A stretch of 64,000 bases of DNA, taken from NCBI RefSeq assembly GCF_006337065.1, contig NZ_CP040872.1, forward strand, positions 1,240,001-1,304,000, given 5' to 3'. Numbering within the stretch: the stretch's first letter is position 1; every line of letters starts with the position of its first letter. A program made the position numbers and the translations under genes. Origin of the DNA: Agromyces laixinhei (GTDB lineage Bacteria; Actinomycetota; Actinomycetes; Actinomycetales; Microbacteriaceae). The notes below the pieces were generated by a model. The model was not told the DNA's origin. It saw nothing but the letters and a program-made list of their open reading frames with translations, and ran no database searches. Positions 34,671-42,968 of this stretch are shown here, piece by piece.

Positions 34671-35659
34671 GCGCTCGCTTCCGGGTCGGTTCCGACGGAG
34701 CCGTCGGTGCTGGTCGTGGTCACGACGACCTCGAGTTCGAGGGCGGAGTGTTCGGGGGCGAGATCGCCGGCGAACGGCATGAGCACCGCGGAGGCCGACC
34801 AGGCGGTCGCGCGGCGGGCGAGGCGGGCGCGGGCGTCGGCCGCCTCCCGGGTGTCTGCCCCGAGGGTCGGCGTCTCGGCGAATGCAGCCGCGATCGCGGC
34901 GACCGCGGCGTCGCCCGCACCGGTCGCATTGCCGTGCAACGTGCGGGGCAGTCGGGCACGGATGCCGCCGGGCGCATCCGCCGAGACGACGAGGAGGCCC
35001 TCGGAGCCGAGCGAGGCGACGACGAGGCGAGCGCCGAGCCCGAGCAGGGCCCGTGCGCCTGCGACGGGGTCGTCGAGACCGGTCTCTGCGCGGAGCTCTT
35101 CTGCGTTGGGCTTCAGTGCGGTCGCGCCGGCGCGGGCGGCGGCGGCGAGTCCGGGCCCGCTCGTGTCGACGATCACGGGCACGCCGCCGTCGACGAGGGT
35201 GCGCACGAGCGCGCCGAGCTCGTCGGGGCCGAAACCCGGTGGCAGGCTGCCGCAGATCGCGACGGCGTCTGCGGTGCGGCCGAGTTCGAGGGCGTTCGCC
35301 GCAAGTGCTGCGGCCTCGTCGGGTTCGAGGGCGATGCCGCGTTCGTTCAGCACCGTCGCGTCGCCGCTCGTCTCGTCGACGATGGCGATGCTGCGCCTGG
35401 TCGCGCCCCCGACCGGCACGAGGCGATGGGGGATGCCGCTCGCGACGAGTTCTGCGGCGAACTCGGCGCCGACCGCGCCACCGGTGGTGGTGACGGCCAC
35501 CACTTCGCGTCGCCCGGAATGGAGCACGCGGGCGACGTTCAGCCCCTTGCCCCCGGCGCGAGCGGCGCCGGGGTCGATCCGGTGGGTCTCACCCGGCTGC
35601 AACCGGTCGACGTGCCAGGTGAGGTCGAGCGCCGGGTTGGGTGTCACGGTCACGATCAC
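34667..35659 (-). CDS. PfkB-family sugar-phosphate kinase (tagatose-6-phosphate kinase-like)
   Basis: 330 residues from GTG 35659, which overlaps the ROK kinase stop (GTGA). The N-terminus IVTVTPNPALDLTW and the C-terminal anion-hole motif GNATGAGDAAVA with the catalytic Asp define the 1-phosphofructokinase/tagatose-6-P kinase subgroup (LacC/FruK). The operon context with agaS and an aldolase favours tagatose-6-P to tagatose-1,6-bisphosphate. A longer in-frame reading upstream is out of place because it would lie over the ROK gene. Confidence 0.85.
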   Translation of the reverse strand: MIVTVTPNPALDLTWHVDRLQPGETHRIDPGAARAGGKGLNVARVLHSGRREVVAVTTTGGAVGAEFAAELVASGIPHRLVPVGGATRRSIAIVDETSGDATVLNERGIALEPDEAAALAANALELGRTADAVAICGSLPPGFGPDELGALVRTLVDGGVPVIVDTSGPGLAAAARAGATALKPNAEELRAETGLDDPVAGARALLGLGARLVVASLGSEGLLVVSADAPGGIRARLPRTLHGNATGAGDAAVAAIAAAFAETPTLGADTREAADARARLARRATAWSASAVLMPFAGDLAPEHSALELEVVVTTTSTDGSVGTDPEASA

Positions 35660-36642
35660 AGCGCACCGCCGATCGGTTGCGCGGTCGTTCGTGCGGCCGC
35701 GAGGTCGCGGGCCGACAGTGCCGTGCCGAGGAGCCCCGCGTCGTCGCCGAGCTCTGCATGAATGAGCGCCGGGCGACGGTGGAAGCTGAGCAGCGTGTCG
35801 AGTCGCGCCCCGAGCGGTTCGAAGAGGGCCGGGCCCGCCTGCGAGAGCCCGCCGCCGATCACGACCGCCTCGGGTGCGAGAGTTGCGACGAGCCGGGCGA
35901 TCGCCTCGGCGAGCGCTTCGACGGCGTCGTCCCACAACCGGCGCGCGATCGCGTCGCCCGATGCCGCGGCTTCGAGCACCTGTCGCGCCCCGCCGACGGG
36001 AGTGCCGGTGGCGGCGGCGTAGCGGCGGGCGATCGCGCCCGCCGACGCGATCGTCTCGAGGCACCCGATGGCGCCGCAGGGGCAGCGGTCGCCGAGCGGG
36101 TCGGCGAGCGAGTGCCCGACCTCGCCTGCGAAGCCGCCTCCCGCGTACGGATGTCCGTTGAGCACGAGCGCGCTCGCGATGCCGGTGCCGATGGCGAGCA
36201 CGACGACGTCGCCGAAGCCTCGGGCGGCGCCGAGGCGGTGCTCTGCGTCGCCGGCCGCACGCACGTCGTGACCGAACGCGACCGGCAGGCCGAGGGCGGC
36301 CTCGGCGAGTGAGCGGATCGGGGCGTCGCGCCAGCCGAGGTTCGATGCGAACATGCCGACGCCGTCGACCTCGTCGACGAGGCCAGGCACGCTGATGCCT
36401 GCGGCGACGGGGGTGACGCCGGGCGACGCTTCGAGGTGCTCGCGCGCCAGGACGGCGAGCGAGGTGACGATCGTTCCGGCGGGGTCGGCGGCGTCGAGCG
36501 GCGTCGGCGTGCGGCGCAGACCCAGCACCCGCCCCGACGCATCGACGAGCGCCGACTTCGTGTCGGTACCGCCGACGTCGAAGGCGAGCACCGCGTCACC
36601 CGAGCCGAGCCGGGTCGCGTCGGTGGCGGGGTGCCCGGTCAT
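35656..36642 (-). CDS. ROK-family sugar kinase (candidate GalNAc kinase)
   Basis: About 328 residues without a DNA-binding domain, so it is an enzyme, not a repressor. The ATP-binding loop FDVGGTDTKSALVD is at the N-terminus, the catalytic Asp is in FGHDVRAAG, and the ROK zinc motif is CPCGAIGCLE. ATG 36642 lies in TGATG with the agaS stop; GTG 36645 is an alternative. An ABC importer delivers unphosphorylated sugar, so a kinase is needed first. In this operon GalNAc is the likely substrate, as for AgaK in PTS-free pathways. Confidence 0.85.
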   Translation of the reverse strand: MTGHPATDATRLGSGDAVLAFDVGGTDTKSALVDASGRVLGLRRTPTPLDAADPAGTIVTSLAVLAREHLEASPGVTPVAAGISVPGLVDEVDGVGMFASNLGWRDAPIRSLAEAALGLPVAFGHDVRAAGDAEHRLGAARGFGDVVVLAIGTGIASALVLNGHPYAGGGFAGEVGHSLADPLGDRCPCGAIGCLETIASAGAIARRYAAATGTPVGGARQVLEAAASGDAIARRLWDDAVEALAEAIARLVATLAPEAVVIGGGLSQAGPALFEPLGARLDTLLSFHRRPALIHAELGDDAGLLGTALSARDLAAARTTAQPIGGAL

Positions 36643-37553
36643 CACGCGTCGAGAATGATGGAGCGGGTGAGGTTGCGCGGCGCGTCAGGGTCGAGGCCCT
36701 TCGCACGGGCGCGGGCGAGTGAGACACGCTGGGCGCGCACGAGCTCGGCCATGGGGTCGAGCGTGCCGGCCTCGAAGTGCGCACCGGTGGCGGCGATGTC
36801 GCCGGCGAGGCCCTCGGGGGCCTCGCCGAACTGCCAGGTGACCCGGCCGGGCGCGGCGATCGAGATCGGGCCGTGGCGGTACTCCATGGAGGGGTACGAC
36901 TCGGTCCAGGACTGCGATGCCTCGCGCATCTTCAGCGCGGCCTCGTGGGCGAGCCCGACCGACCAGCCGCGGCCGAGGAAGGTGTACTGCTCGGCGCCCG
37001 TCAGCTCGGGCGACAGCTCTTCGGCGATCGCGCGCTCGGCATCGGCGATCGCGCCGCTCAGGTCTTCGCCGAGCGACGCGCGGAAGAGCGCGAGCGCGGT
37101 CGTGGCGAACCGTGTCTGCACGACCGACTTCTCGTCGGCGAAGGGCAACAGCACGGCGTCGTCGACGAGGTCGACGAGCGGCGAGGTGGTGTCGCCGACG
37201 ACGCCGACGGTGGGAACACTGCCGCTGAGGCGCTCGACGAGCTGCAGCACCTCGGTGGTCGTGCCCGACCGGGTGAGGGCGACGACGGCGTCGTACCCGC
37301 GATCGACGAAGGCCTCGGATGCCGCGAACGCGTCGGTCTCGCCGTGCCCGCCCGATTCGCGGAGCCACGCGTACGACTGCGCGATGAACCATGAGGTGCC
37401 GCAGCCGACCACGGCGATGCGCGCACCGCGGGCCGGGAGCAGCGCCTGCTCGGCGCGAAGGCCCTCGGCCGCGGCCCAGGTCTCGGGCTGCGAAGCGAGC
37501 TCGATGGACATGTGCTCCGCGGTCGCGGGTACGGAGGTCAGATGGTCGGTCAC
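36642..37553 (-). CDS. agaS: SIS-domain sugar-phosphate isomerase/deaminase (AgaS-like)
   Basis: 303 residues with two SIS domains like the isomerase half of GlmS. VGCGTSWFIAQSYA is near residue 48, LTRSGTTTEVLQLVE is the phosphate-binding loop, and EAALKMREASQSW is the usual C-terminal motif. AgaS proteins deaminate and isomerise galactosamine-6-P to tagatose-6-P. The GTG start at 37553 has GGAG 7 bases upstream. It is the first gene of the six-gene minus-strand operon and faces the divergent importer. Confidence 0.85.
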   Translation of the reverse strand: MTDHLTSVPATAEHMSIELASQPETWAAAEGLRAEQALLPARGARIAVVGCGTSWFIAQSYAWLRESGGHGETDAFAASEAFVDRGYDAVVALTRSGTTTEVLQLVERLSGSVPTVGVVGDTTSPLVDLVDDAVLLPFADEKSVVQTRFATTALALFRASLGEDLSGAIADAERAIAEELSPELTGAEQYTFLGRGWSVGLAHEAALKMREASQSWTESYPSMEYRHGPISIAAPGRVTWQFGEAPEGLAGDIAATGAHFEAGTLDPMAELVRAQRVSLARARAKGLDPDAPRNLTRSIILDA

Positions 37554-37644
37554 GTGTACTCCAGTCGGGGTGTGCTCCGGCTACCGTGGCCACGCCACAG
37601 CAGTTGACATCCCATGATCGCAGATGACTGTAACTCGTGTCCAA

Positions 37645-37814
37645 CAATCATTTGAACGATTGGTTTGAGCGACAGGGTCGTGCATGCGGGGTCGCGCGGC
37701 AGGCTGGACCGAATCTATAACAAATGGGTTGCGCGCCTTGACGGACTTGCAGAATCCGTCATATTCTTCGTCCGAAGAGTGAACGGACATGATTGTTTGC
37801 TCGACCAAACGTTC
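37645..37814. promoter_or_regulatory. Divergent control region of the aga operon and importer
   Basis: The 373-base AT-rich gap 37554-37926 holds no gene. It contains GAACGATTGGT (37654-37664) and the same word inverted with one change, ACCAAACGTTC (37804-37814). Nearby are CAATC-N8-GATTG (37645-37662) and GTTTG-N6-CAAAC (37795-37810). A plus-strand promoter, TTGACG (37738-37743) with ATATTC (37761-37766), N17, lies between the two sites. The DeoR protein of the operon is the likely binder. Confidence 0.5.
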
Positions 37815-37926
37815 AGGAAAGTGCACGCAGGCATCATCGCAATCGTGCGCTCTTCGAACACACGCATCGTCGCGCGAGGCTTCACCCGGGCGGAGATGCA
37901 CCATCCACCACAGTGAGGAAGCATCC

Positions 37927-39174
37927 ATGAAGAAGTCTCTGCGCCTCGGCGCGGCCGTCGCGCTCGCCGCCACGGCATCGCTCACGCTCGCATCCTGCGG
38001 GTTCGGCGGCGGCGGTTCGGGTGAGGAAGCCAGCGGCAAGACCACGCTGGACCTGCTCGTGCCGAGCTACTCCGACAACACCCAGGGCCTCTGGGAGGAT
38101 GTCATCGACGGCTTCGAAGCCGAGAACACCGACATCGACGTCAATCTCGAGGTGCAGTCGTGGGACAACCTCGAATCCGTCATCACGACCAAGATCCAGG
38201 GCGGTGAGGCGCCCGACATCTACAACGGCGGTCCCTTCGCCGGCTTCGTCGCCGATGAGCTGCTCTACCCAGCTGAAGAGGTCGTCTCGCCCGAGACGTT
38301 CAGCGACTTCCAGGATGCGTTCATCGCGAACGCCGAGGTCGACGGCACGGCGTACGCGCTGCCGCTGATCGCGTCGGCTCGTGCCCTGTTCGTCAACAAC
38401 ACCCTGCTCGAGCAGGCCGGTGTCACGGCGCCGCCCACGACGTGGGATGAGCTGCTCGACGCGGCCACGAAGGTCTCGGCCCTCGGCGGCGGCGTCGCCG
38501 GCTACGGCATGCCCCTCGGCTCCGAAGAGGCGCAGGCCGAAGCGGCCGTGTGGCTCTGGGGCGGCGGCGGCACGTTCGGTGACGCCGAGGCGATCACCAT
38601 CGACGACCCGGCGAACCTGCCCGGCGCCGACCAGATAAAGAAGATGATCGACGCCGGCGCGACGCAGGCCGACCCGGGTTCGACCGACCGCTCCCCGCTG
38701 ATGGACATCTTCGTCCAGGGCAAGATCGGCATGCAGGTCGGCCTCCCGCCGACCGTCGGCCAGATCGAGGAGGGCAACCCCGAACTCGACTACTCGATCG
38801 TCCCGATCCCCACGCAGGACGGCTCGCCGTTCACGCTCGGCGTCATGGACCAGCTGATGGCCTTCGAGAACGACGGCGACAAGCAGGACGCGATCACGAA
38901 GTTCTTCGACTACTACTACACGGCCGACGTCTACGTGCCGTGGGTGCAGGCCGAGGGCTTCCTCCCGGTCACGAAGACGGGTGCCGAGCAGCTCGCCGGT
39001 GAGGAGGCGCTCGCGCCGTTCCTCGAGGTGCTGCCCGACGCGCAGTTCTACCCGAGCTCGAACCCCAAGTGGTCGGCGACGGATGGCGCGTTCAAGTCGC
39101 TGTTCGGACAGATCCAGACGAAGCCCGCCCAGGACGTCCTGACCGAGATCCAGGCGCAGGTCGACGCGGGCTGA
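37927..39174 (+). CDS. Sugar ABC transporter solute-binding lipoprotein
   Basis: 415 residues. The signal peptide MKKSLRLGAAVALAATAS leads to the lipobox LASC (Cys about 23). The rest fits the extracellular family-1 sugar-binding proteins. ATG 37927 follows GAGGAA. It is divergent from the amino-sugar operon and the first gene of a three-gene importer; GalNAc or a GalNAc-containing oligosaccharide is the probable ligand, judged from context only. Confidence 0.9.
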   Translation: MKKSLRLGAAVALAATASLTLASCGFGGGGSGEEASGKTTLDLLVPSYSDNTQGLWEDVIDGFEAENTDIDVNLEVQSWDNLESVITTKIQGGEAPDIYNGGPFAGFVADELLYPAEEVVSPETFSDFQDAFIANAEVDGTAYALPLIASARALFVNNTLLEQAGVTAPPTTWDELLDAATKVSALGGGVAGYGMPLGSEEAQAEAAVWLWGGGGTFGDAEAITIDDPANLPGADQIKKMIDAGATQADPGSTDRSPLMDIFVQGKIGMQVGLPPTVGQIEEGNPELDYSIVPIPTQDGSPFTLGVMDQLMAFENDGDKQDAITKFFDYYYTADVYVPWVQAEGFLPVTKTGAEQLAGEEALAPFLEVLPDAQFYPSSNPKWSATDGAFKSLFGQIQTKPAQDVLTEIQAQVDAG

Positions 39175-39218
39175 TCCCGCCTCACCCAGCAGTCCGTTCG
39201 CAACACCCGGAGGGATCG

Positions 39219-39236
39219 GTGACCACCGAACCATGA
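39219..39236 (+). CDS. Five-codon upstream ORF overlapping the permease start
   Basis: GTG ACC ACC GAA CCA TGA has a good ribosome binding site (GGAGGG, 39209-39214) and its TGA overlaps the permease ATG (ATGA). The permease itself has no suitable ribosome binding site. Translation of the permease therefore probably depends on ribosomes ending this mini-ORF. Confidence 0.45.
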   Translation: MTTEP

Positions 39237-40219
39237 GCACCACATCCGATGCGTCACCGATCCAGGCGGGGGCGGCCGAAGGCCGCCCCCGCCGCGGGCG
39301 CGAATCTGAGACCAAGGGCCGCGACGGCGGTCGGCGGCCCGGCGGGCGCGACCTGCTCGCCTCGTTGCCCTGGATCGGGCCCGCCCTGATCCTCATCTTC
39401 GGCGTCGTGCTGTTCCCGGCCGTCGTCATGTTCTACAACTCGACCCGCGACATCTCGATCTCTGGGCTCGACAAGGGCTCGGCCGGCTTCGACAACTACA
39501 TCGAGGTCTTCTCCTTCCCCTACTTCTGGCCGATCTTCGGCCGCACGATCGTATGGGTCGTCGTGGTCGTGGCCGTGACGGTGCTGATCTCGCTCGGACT
39601 CGCGCAGATCCTCAACAAGGCGTTCCCGGGCCGGCGCATCGTCCGCCTCGCGGTGATCATCCCCTGGGCGGCATCCGTCGTGATGACGACGATGGTCGTC
39701 TACTACGGCCTCGAGCCCTACTTCGGCATCATCAACCAGTTCCTCGTCGATATCGGCCTCATCAACACCCCCGAAGGGTACGGGTGGACCAGGAACCCCG
39801 ACACCGCGTTCGCATGGTCCATCGTGATCGCGATCTTCGTGTCGCTGCCGTTCACGACGTACACGATCCTCGCCGGACTCCAGACCGTACCGGGCGAAGT
39901 GCTCGAGGCCGCCAAGATGGACGGCGCCGGACCGGTGCGCACGTACTGGAGCGTCGTGTTCCCGCAGCTCCGCGGCGCCCTCTCGGTGGCGGTGCTCATC
40001 AACATCATCAACGTCTTCAACTCGCTGCCGATCCTGAAGGTGATGACCGGATCGATACCCGGCTACGACGCCGACACGATCATGACGATGATCTTCAAGT
40101 ACATCCAGAACCAGCACAAGGTCGACGTCGCCAGCGCGCTGTCGGTCGTCGCCTTCATCATCGTCATCGTGATCGTCGCGATCTACGTGCGCGTGGTCAA
40201 GCCCATGAAGGAGGTCTGA
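39233..40219 (+). CDS. Sugar ABC transporter permease (MalF type)
   Basis: 328 residues. A charged, Gly/Arg-rich N-terminal tail of about 45 residues precedes six membrane helices. The EAA loop is visible as EAAKMDGAGPVRTYWSVVFP (about residue 224). The nearest Shine-Dalgarno sequence is 20 bases before the ATG and fits a five-codon upstream ORF better. The next permease gene follows after two bases. Confidence 0.9.
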   Translation: MSTTSDASPIQAGAAEGRPRRGRESETKGRDGGRRPGGRDLLASLPWIGPALILIFGVVLFPAVVMFYNSTRDISISGLDKGSAGFDNYIEVFSFPYFWPIFGRTIVWVVVVVAVTVLISLGLAQILNKAFPGRRIVRLAVIIPWAASVVMTTMVVYYGLEPYFGIINQFLVDIGLINTPEGYGWTRNPDTAFAWSIVIAIFVSLPFTTYTILAGLQTVPGEVLEAAKMDGAGPVRTYWSVVFPQLRGALSVAVLINIINVFNSLPILKVMTGSIPGYDADTIMTMIFKYIQNQHKVDVASALSVVAFIIVIVIVAIYVRVVKPMKEV

Positions 40220-40221
40220 TC

Positions 40222-41130
40222 GTGGCCGTCACCGCACCCGCGTTCGAGACGATCGCCCCGCCCGAGGCATCCGCCCGCAAGCGCCGCTACACCGAAGACC
40301 AGATCCCCGTCGGCAAGGTGGTGCTCCGCATGCTCGCGGGCCTCATCGTGCTGCTGGTCTTCACCCTGCCGTACGTCATCATGTTCTTCGGCTCGGTCAA
40401 GACCAAGGCGCAGATCCGCTCGGTCGATCCCACGTACTTCCCCACGGAATGGCACTGGGAGAACTACATCAACATGTGGTCGACCCCCGAGACGCCGCTG
40501 CCGCAGAACATGATCTCGACGATCGTGATCTCGGTCTTCGCGACCCTGCTCGTGCTGCTCGTCGCGATGCCGGCCGCCTACTACACGGCACGGTTCAAGT
40601 TCCCCGGCCGACTGGCGTTCCTCTTCCTCGTGATCGTCACGCAGATGCTGCAGCCCGCGGTACTGACCTCTGGTCTGTTCCGCCAGTTCCTCGCGTTCAA
40701 CATGATCGACACGTGGGCCGCGATGATCTTCATCAACGCGGCGTTCAACCTCGCGTTCGCCGTGTGGATCATGCACTCCTTCTTCGCCGGCATCCCGAAG
40801 GAAGTCGACGAGGCGGCGCAGATCGACGGCGCCGGCCGCTTCACCGTGCTGTTCAAGATCAACCTGCCACTCGTCTGGCCCGGCATCGTGACCGCGATCG
40901 TGTTCACGTTCGTCGCCTGCTGGAACGAGTTCGCCGCGTCACTCGTGATCCTCTCGACCGCCGGCAACCAGCCCCTCTCGGTCGCCCTCACGAAGTTCGT
41001 GGGTCAGTACGAGACGAGTTGGCAGTACGTCTTCGGCGTCTCGATCGTCGCGATCGTGCCGGTGGTCATCCTCTTCATGATCATCGAGAAGCGACTCGTC
41101 GGCGGCCTCACCGCGGGCAGCGTCAAGTAG
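40222..41130 (+). CDS. Sugar ABC transporter permease (MalG type)
   Basis: 302 residues from GTG 40222, with AAGGAGG about 8 bases upstream inside the end of the preceding gene. Six membrane helices, and the EAA loop DEAAQIDGAGRFTVLFKINL near residue 196. It completes the second importer. As in the other two importer operons, no ATPase gene follows; a bidirectional terminator does. Confidence 0.9.
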   Translation: MAVTAPAFETIAPPEASARKRRYTEDQIPVGKVVLRMLAGLIVLLVFTLPYVIMFFGSVKTKAQIRSVDPTYFPTEWHWENYINMWSTPETPLPQNMISTIVISVFATLLVLLVAMPAAYYTARFKFPGRLAFLFLVIVTQMLQPAVLTSGLFRQFLAFNMIDTWAAMIFINAAFNLAFAVWIMHSFFAGIPKEVDEAAQIDGAGRFTVLFKINLPLVWPGIVTAIVFTFVACWNEFAASLVILSTAGNQPLSVALTKFVGQYETSWQYVFGVSIVAIVPVVILFMIIEKRLVGGLTAGSVK

Positions 41131-41144
41131 CCACCGAACCGAGC

Positions 41145-41178
41145 GGATGCCGCGGGTGACGACTACCCCGCGGCATCC
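41145..41178. terminator. Bidirectional terminator containing the GH20 stop codon
   Basis: GGATGCCGCGGG (41145-41156) pairs with CCCGCGGCATCC (41167-41178), a 12-bp stem with a 10-base loop. It serves the importer operon on the plus strand and the GH20 gene on the minus strand, whose stop codon (41163-41165) lies in the loop. Confidence 0.75.
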
Positions 41179-42698
41179 AGCTCTGCCGTGCAGTACCGCG
41201 TGCCCGCCGCATCCCAGTGCGCGTGCAGCCCGGCGACCCGCGCTGCGAAGTCTGCGTAGTCGCGGGTGCCGTCGCCGGGCGCCGCGGACCAGCCGATCTC
41301 GGCGACCGCCGCGAGTCGCGGAAAGACCATGAACTCGACATCGTCGATCGTCAGGACGGTCTCGGTCCACAAGGGAGCTTCGACGCCGAGGATGGCGTCC
41401 TCGCCGACGCCGGGCACGATGCCGGCCGGCTCCCACGAGTAGGCGGCCTCGAGCGAGGTCGGGCCATCGGCCCAGTCGAGCCCGAGAGCGTAGCCGTGCG
41501 GCGTGGCAGGAGCACCTGGGTACTGGATGTCGAGATACGCCGTGTCCGCAGGTGACATGATCACACGGCCGCCCAGTTCGACGACCGATGCGGTGAGCAC
41601 GCCGGCGTTCTCCTGCGGCACGAGGTAACTCCAGTACTGGGCGACGGTGCCGGTCGGCAGTGCGCCGGATGCGCCGATCTCGTGCCAGCCGATCACCGTC
41701 TTGCCGGTCGACGCCGCAGCAGCCGTGATGCGCCGCACGAGGTCGAGATAGTCGGCCTCGGGCGTCGCCCAGGACTCATCGCCGCCGATGTGGAGCCAGG
41801 GGCCGGGAGTGATCTCGGCGACCTCGCGCATGACGTCGGCGAGGAAGCGATCGGTCGCCTCGGCGCGTTCGGGTGCGGCGCTCAGCGACGAGAAACCGAC
41901 TTCGACCCCCTCGTACGGTGTGCGGGCGATGCCGTCGTGGTTCAGCTCGGGGTAGGCGCTGAGAGCGGCGCACGTGTGACCGGGCAGGTCGATCTCCGGC
42001 ACGACCGTGATGAATCGCTCGGCCGCGTACTCGACGATTCGAACGAAGTCGGCCTTCGTGTAGAAGCCGCCGGGTGCGCCGCCGACGGCGGTCGATGCCC
42101 CGATGCCGGTGAGTTCGGGCCACGAGTCGATCTGGATGCGCCAGCCCTGGTCGTCGGTGAGGTGCAGGTGGAAGTGGTTGACCTTGAGCATCGCGACGGC
42201 GTCGATGAGCCGCAGCACCTCGTCGACGGAGAAGAAGTGCCGCACGACATCGAGCATGACGCCGCGATAGGCGAATCGCGGTGCATCGCGCACGGTGACC
42301 GCCGGCACCGTCCACGCAGCGGACGGAGCGTCGACGCGAGACGCCGGCGCGGGCAGGAGTTGGCGGAGCGACCGCGTGCCACGGTACAGCCCGGCCGGTG
42401 TGCTCGCGGTGACGACGGCCCCCTGATCGGAGACGTCGAGGGTGTATGCCTCCTCGCTCGCCTCGTCGAGGGGGCGGAGGAGGAGGGAGATGCCGGCGGA
42501 ACGGTCGACCGGAGAGACGGGTGCGGTCTCGAACACGGGAACCTCGCGGCCCGTTGCCGCGAGCAGTTCAGCGGCCAGGAGAGCTCCGATGCGCTTCGCA
42601 GTTCCCGGTGCGACAATGTGGGCGCCTTCGGAGAAGCGGAACGGCGCTGCGGCCGGGCGGAGTTCGATCCGGGCGGGGGCGGGAACGATACCGGTCAT
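41163..42698 (-). CDS. Glycoside hydrolase family 20 beta-N-acetylhexosaminidase
   Basis: 511 residues. An N-terminal GH20b-type domain (about residues 1-125) precedes the catalytic barrel. The catalytic pair is in LHIGGDESW (Asp-Glu about residues 304-305), and HLHLTDDQGWRI and EIDLPGHT are also typical. No signal peptide is present in the chosen form (ATG 42698), so it probably acts on imported oligosaccharides. A longer in-frame reading back to 42866 runs across the divergent promoter and operator and is unlikely. GH20 enzymes remove GlcNAc/GalNAc or release lacto-N-biose. It shares its control region with the third importer. Confidence 0.9.
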   Translation of the reverse strand: MTGIVPAPARIELRPAAAPFRFSEGAHIVAPGTAKRIGALLAAELLAATGREVPVFETAPVSPVDRSAGISLLLRPLDEASEEAYTLDVSDQGAVVTASTPAGLYRGTRSLRQLLPAPASRVDAPSAAWTVPAVTVRDAPRFAYRGVMLDVVRHFFSVDEVLRLIDAVAMLKVNHFHLHLTDDQGWRIQIDSWPELTGIGASTAVGGAPGGFYTKADFVRIVEYAAERFITVVPEIDLPGHTCAALSAYPELNHDGIARTPYEGVEVGFSSLSAAPERAEATDRFLADVMREVAEITPGPWLHIGGDESWATPEADYLDLVRRITAAAASTGKTVIGWHEIGASGALPTGTVAQYWSYLVPQENAGVLTASVVELGGRVIMSPADTAYLDIQYPGAPATPHGYALGLDWADGPTSLEAAYSWEPAGIVPGVGEDAILGVEAPLWTETVLTIDDVEFMVFPRLAAVAEIGWSAAPGDGTRDYADFAARVAGLHAHWDAAGTRYCTAELDAAG

Positions 42699-42800
42699 GG
42701 TTTCATCCGTTCTCTCGAGGCGGCGGTGGCGCGCGCTCACAGCCCACGCGAACCTCGCAGGGCGATGATGCTGGACCGCGAAGTGTTCGCGCTGTACATT

Positions 42801-42817
42801 CCAAGCAAAAAGTTTGG
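42801..42817. promoter_or_regulatory. Inverted repeat CCAAGC-N5-GTTTGG
   Basis: A 17-bp inverted repeat with an A-tract centre lies between the GH20 start and the importer promoter. One mismatch in each arm. It does not match the LacI site 30 bases away and may serve another regulator. Confidence 0.35.
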
Positions 42818-42826
42818 GATCGATAC

Positions 42827-42868
42827 TTGAGTTTACGCACGATAGGGGTAATGTGAACGCAAACATTC
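42827..42868 (+). promoter_or_regulatory. Importer promoter overlapped by LacI-type operator
   Basis: TTGAGT (42827-42832) and TAATGT (42849-42854) are 16 bases apart. The operator TAATGTGAACGCAAACATTC (42849-42868) covers the -10. The identical 20-mer occurs inverted upstream of the GH35 gene. Its AATGT-N8-ACATT symmetry fits LacI-family sites. Confidence 0.75.
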
Positions 42869-42968
42869 ATTCCACCAGTGTTGATGAGATGCGCAGGCGC
42901 GCATCGAGCCGACGACTGGGCCCGCCCGTGCACCAACGGGCGGCGATTCTCTCAAAGAGGAGCGACAC

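Noticed and set aside
42699..42866. N-terminal extension of the GH20 enzyme
   Set aside because: The extra codons cover the divergent promoter and LacI operator, contain no signal peptide, and have no ribosome binding site.
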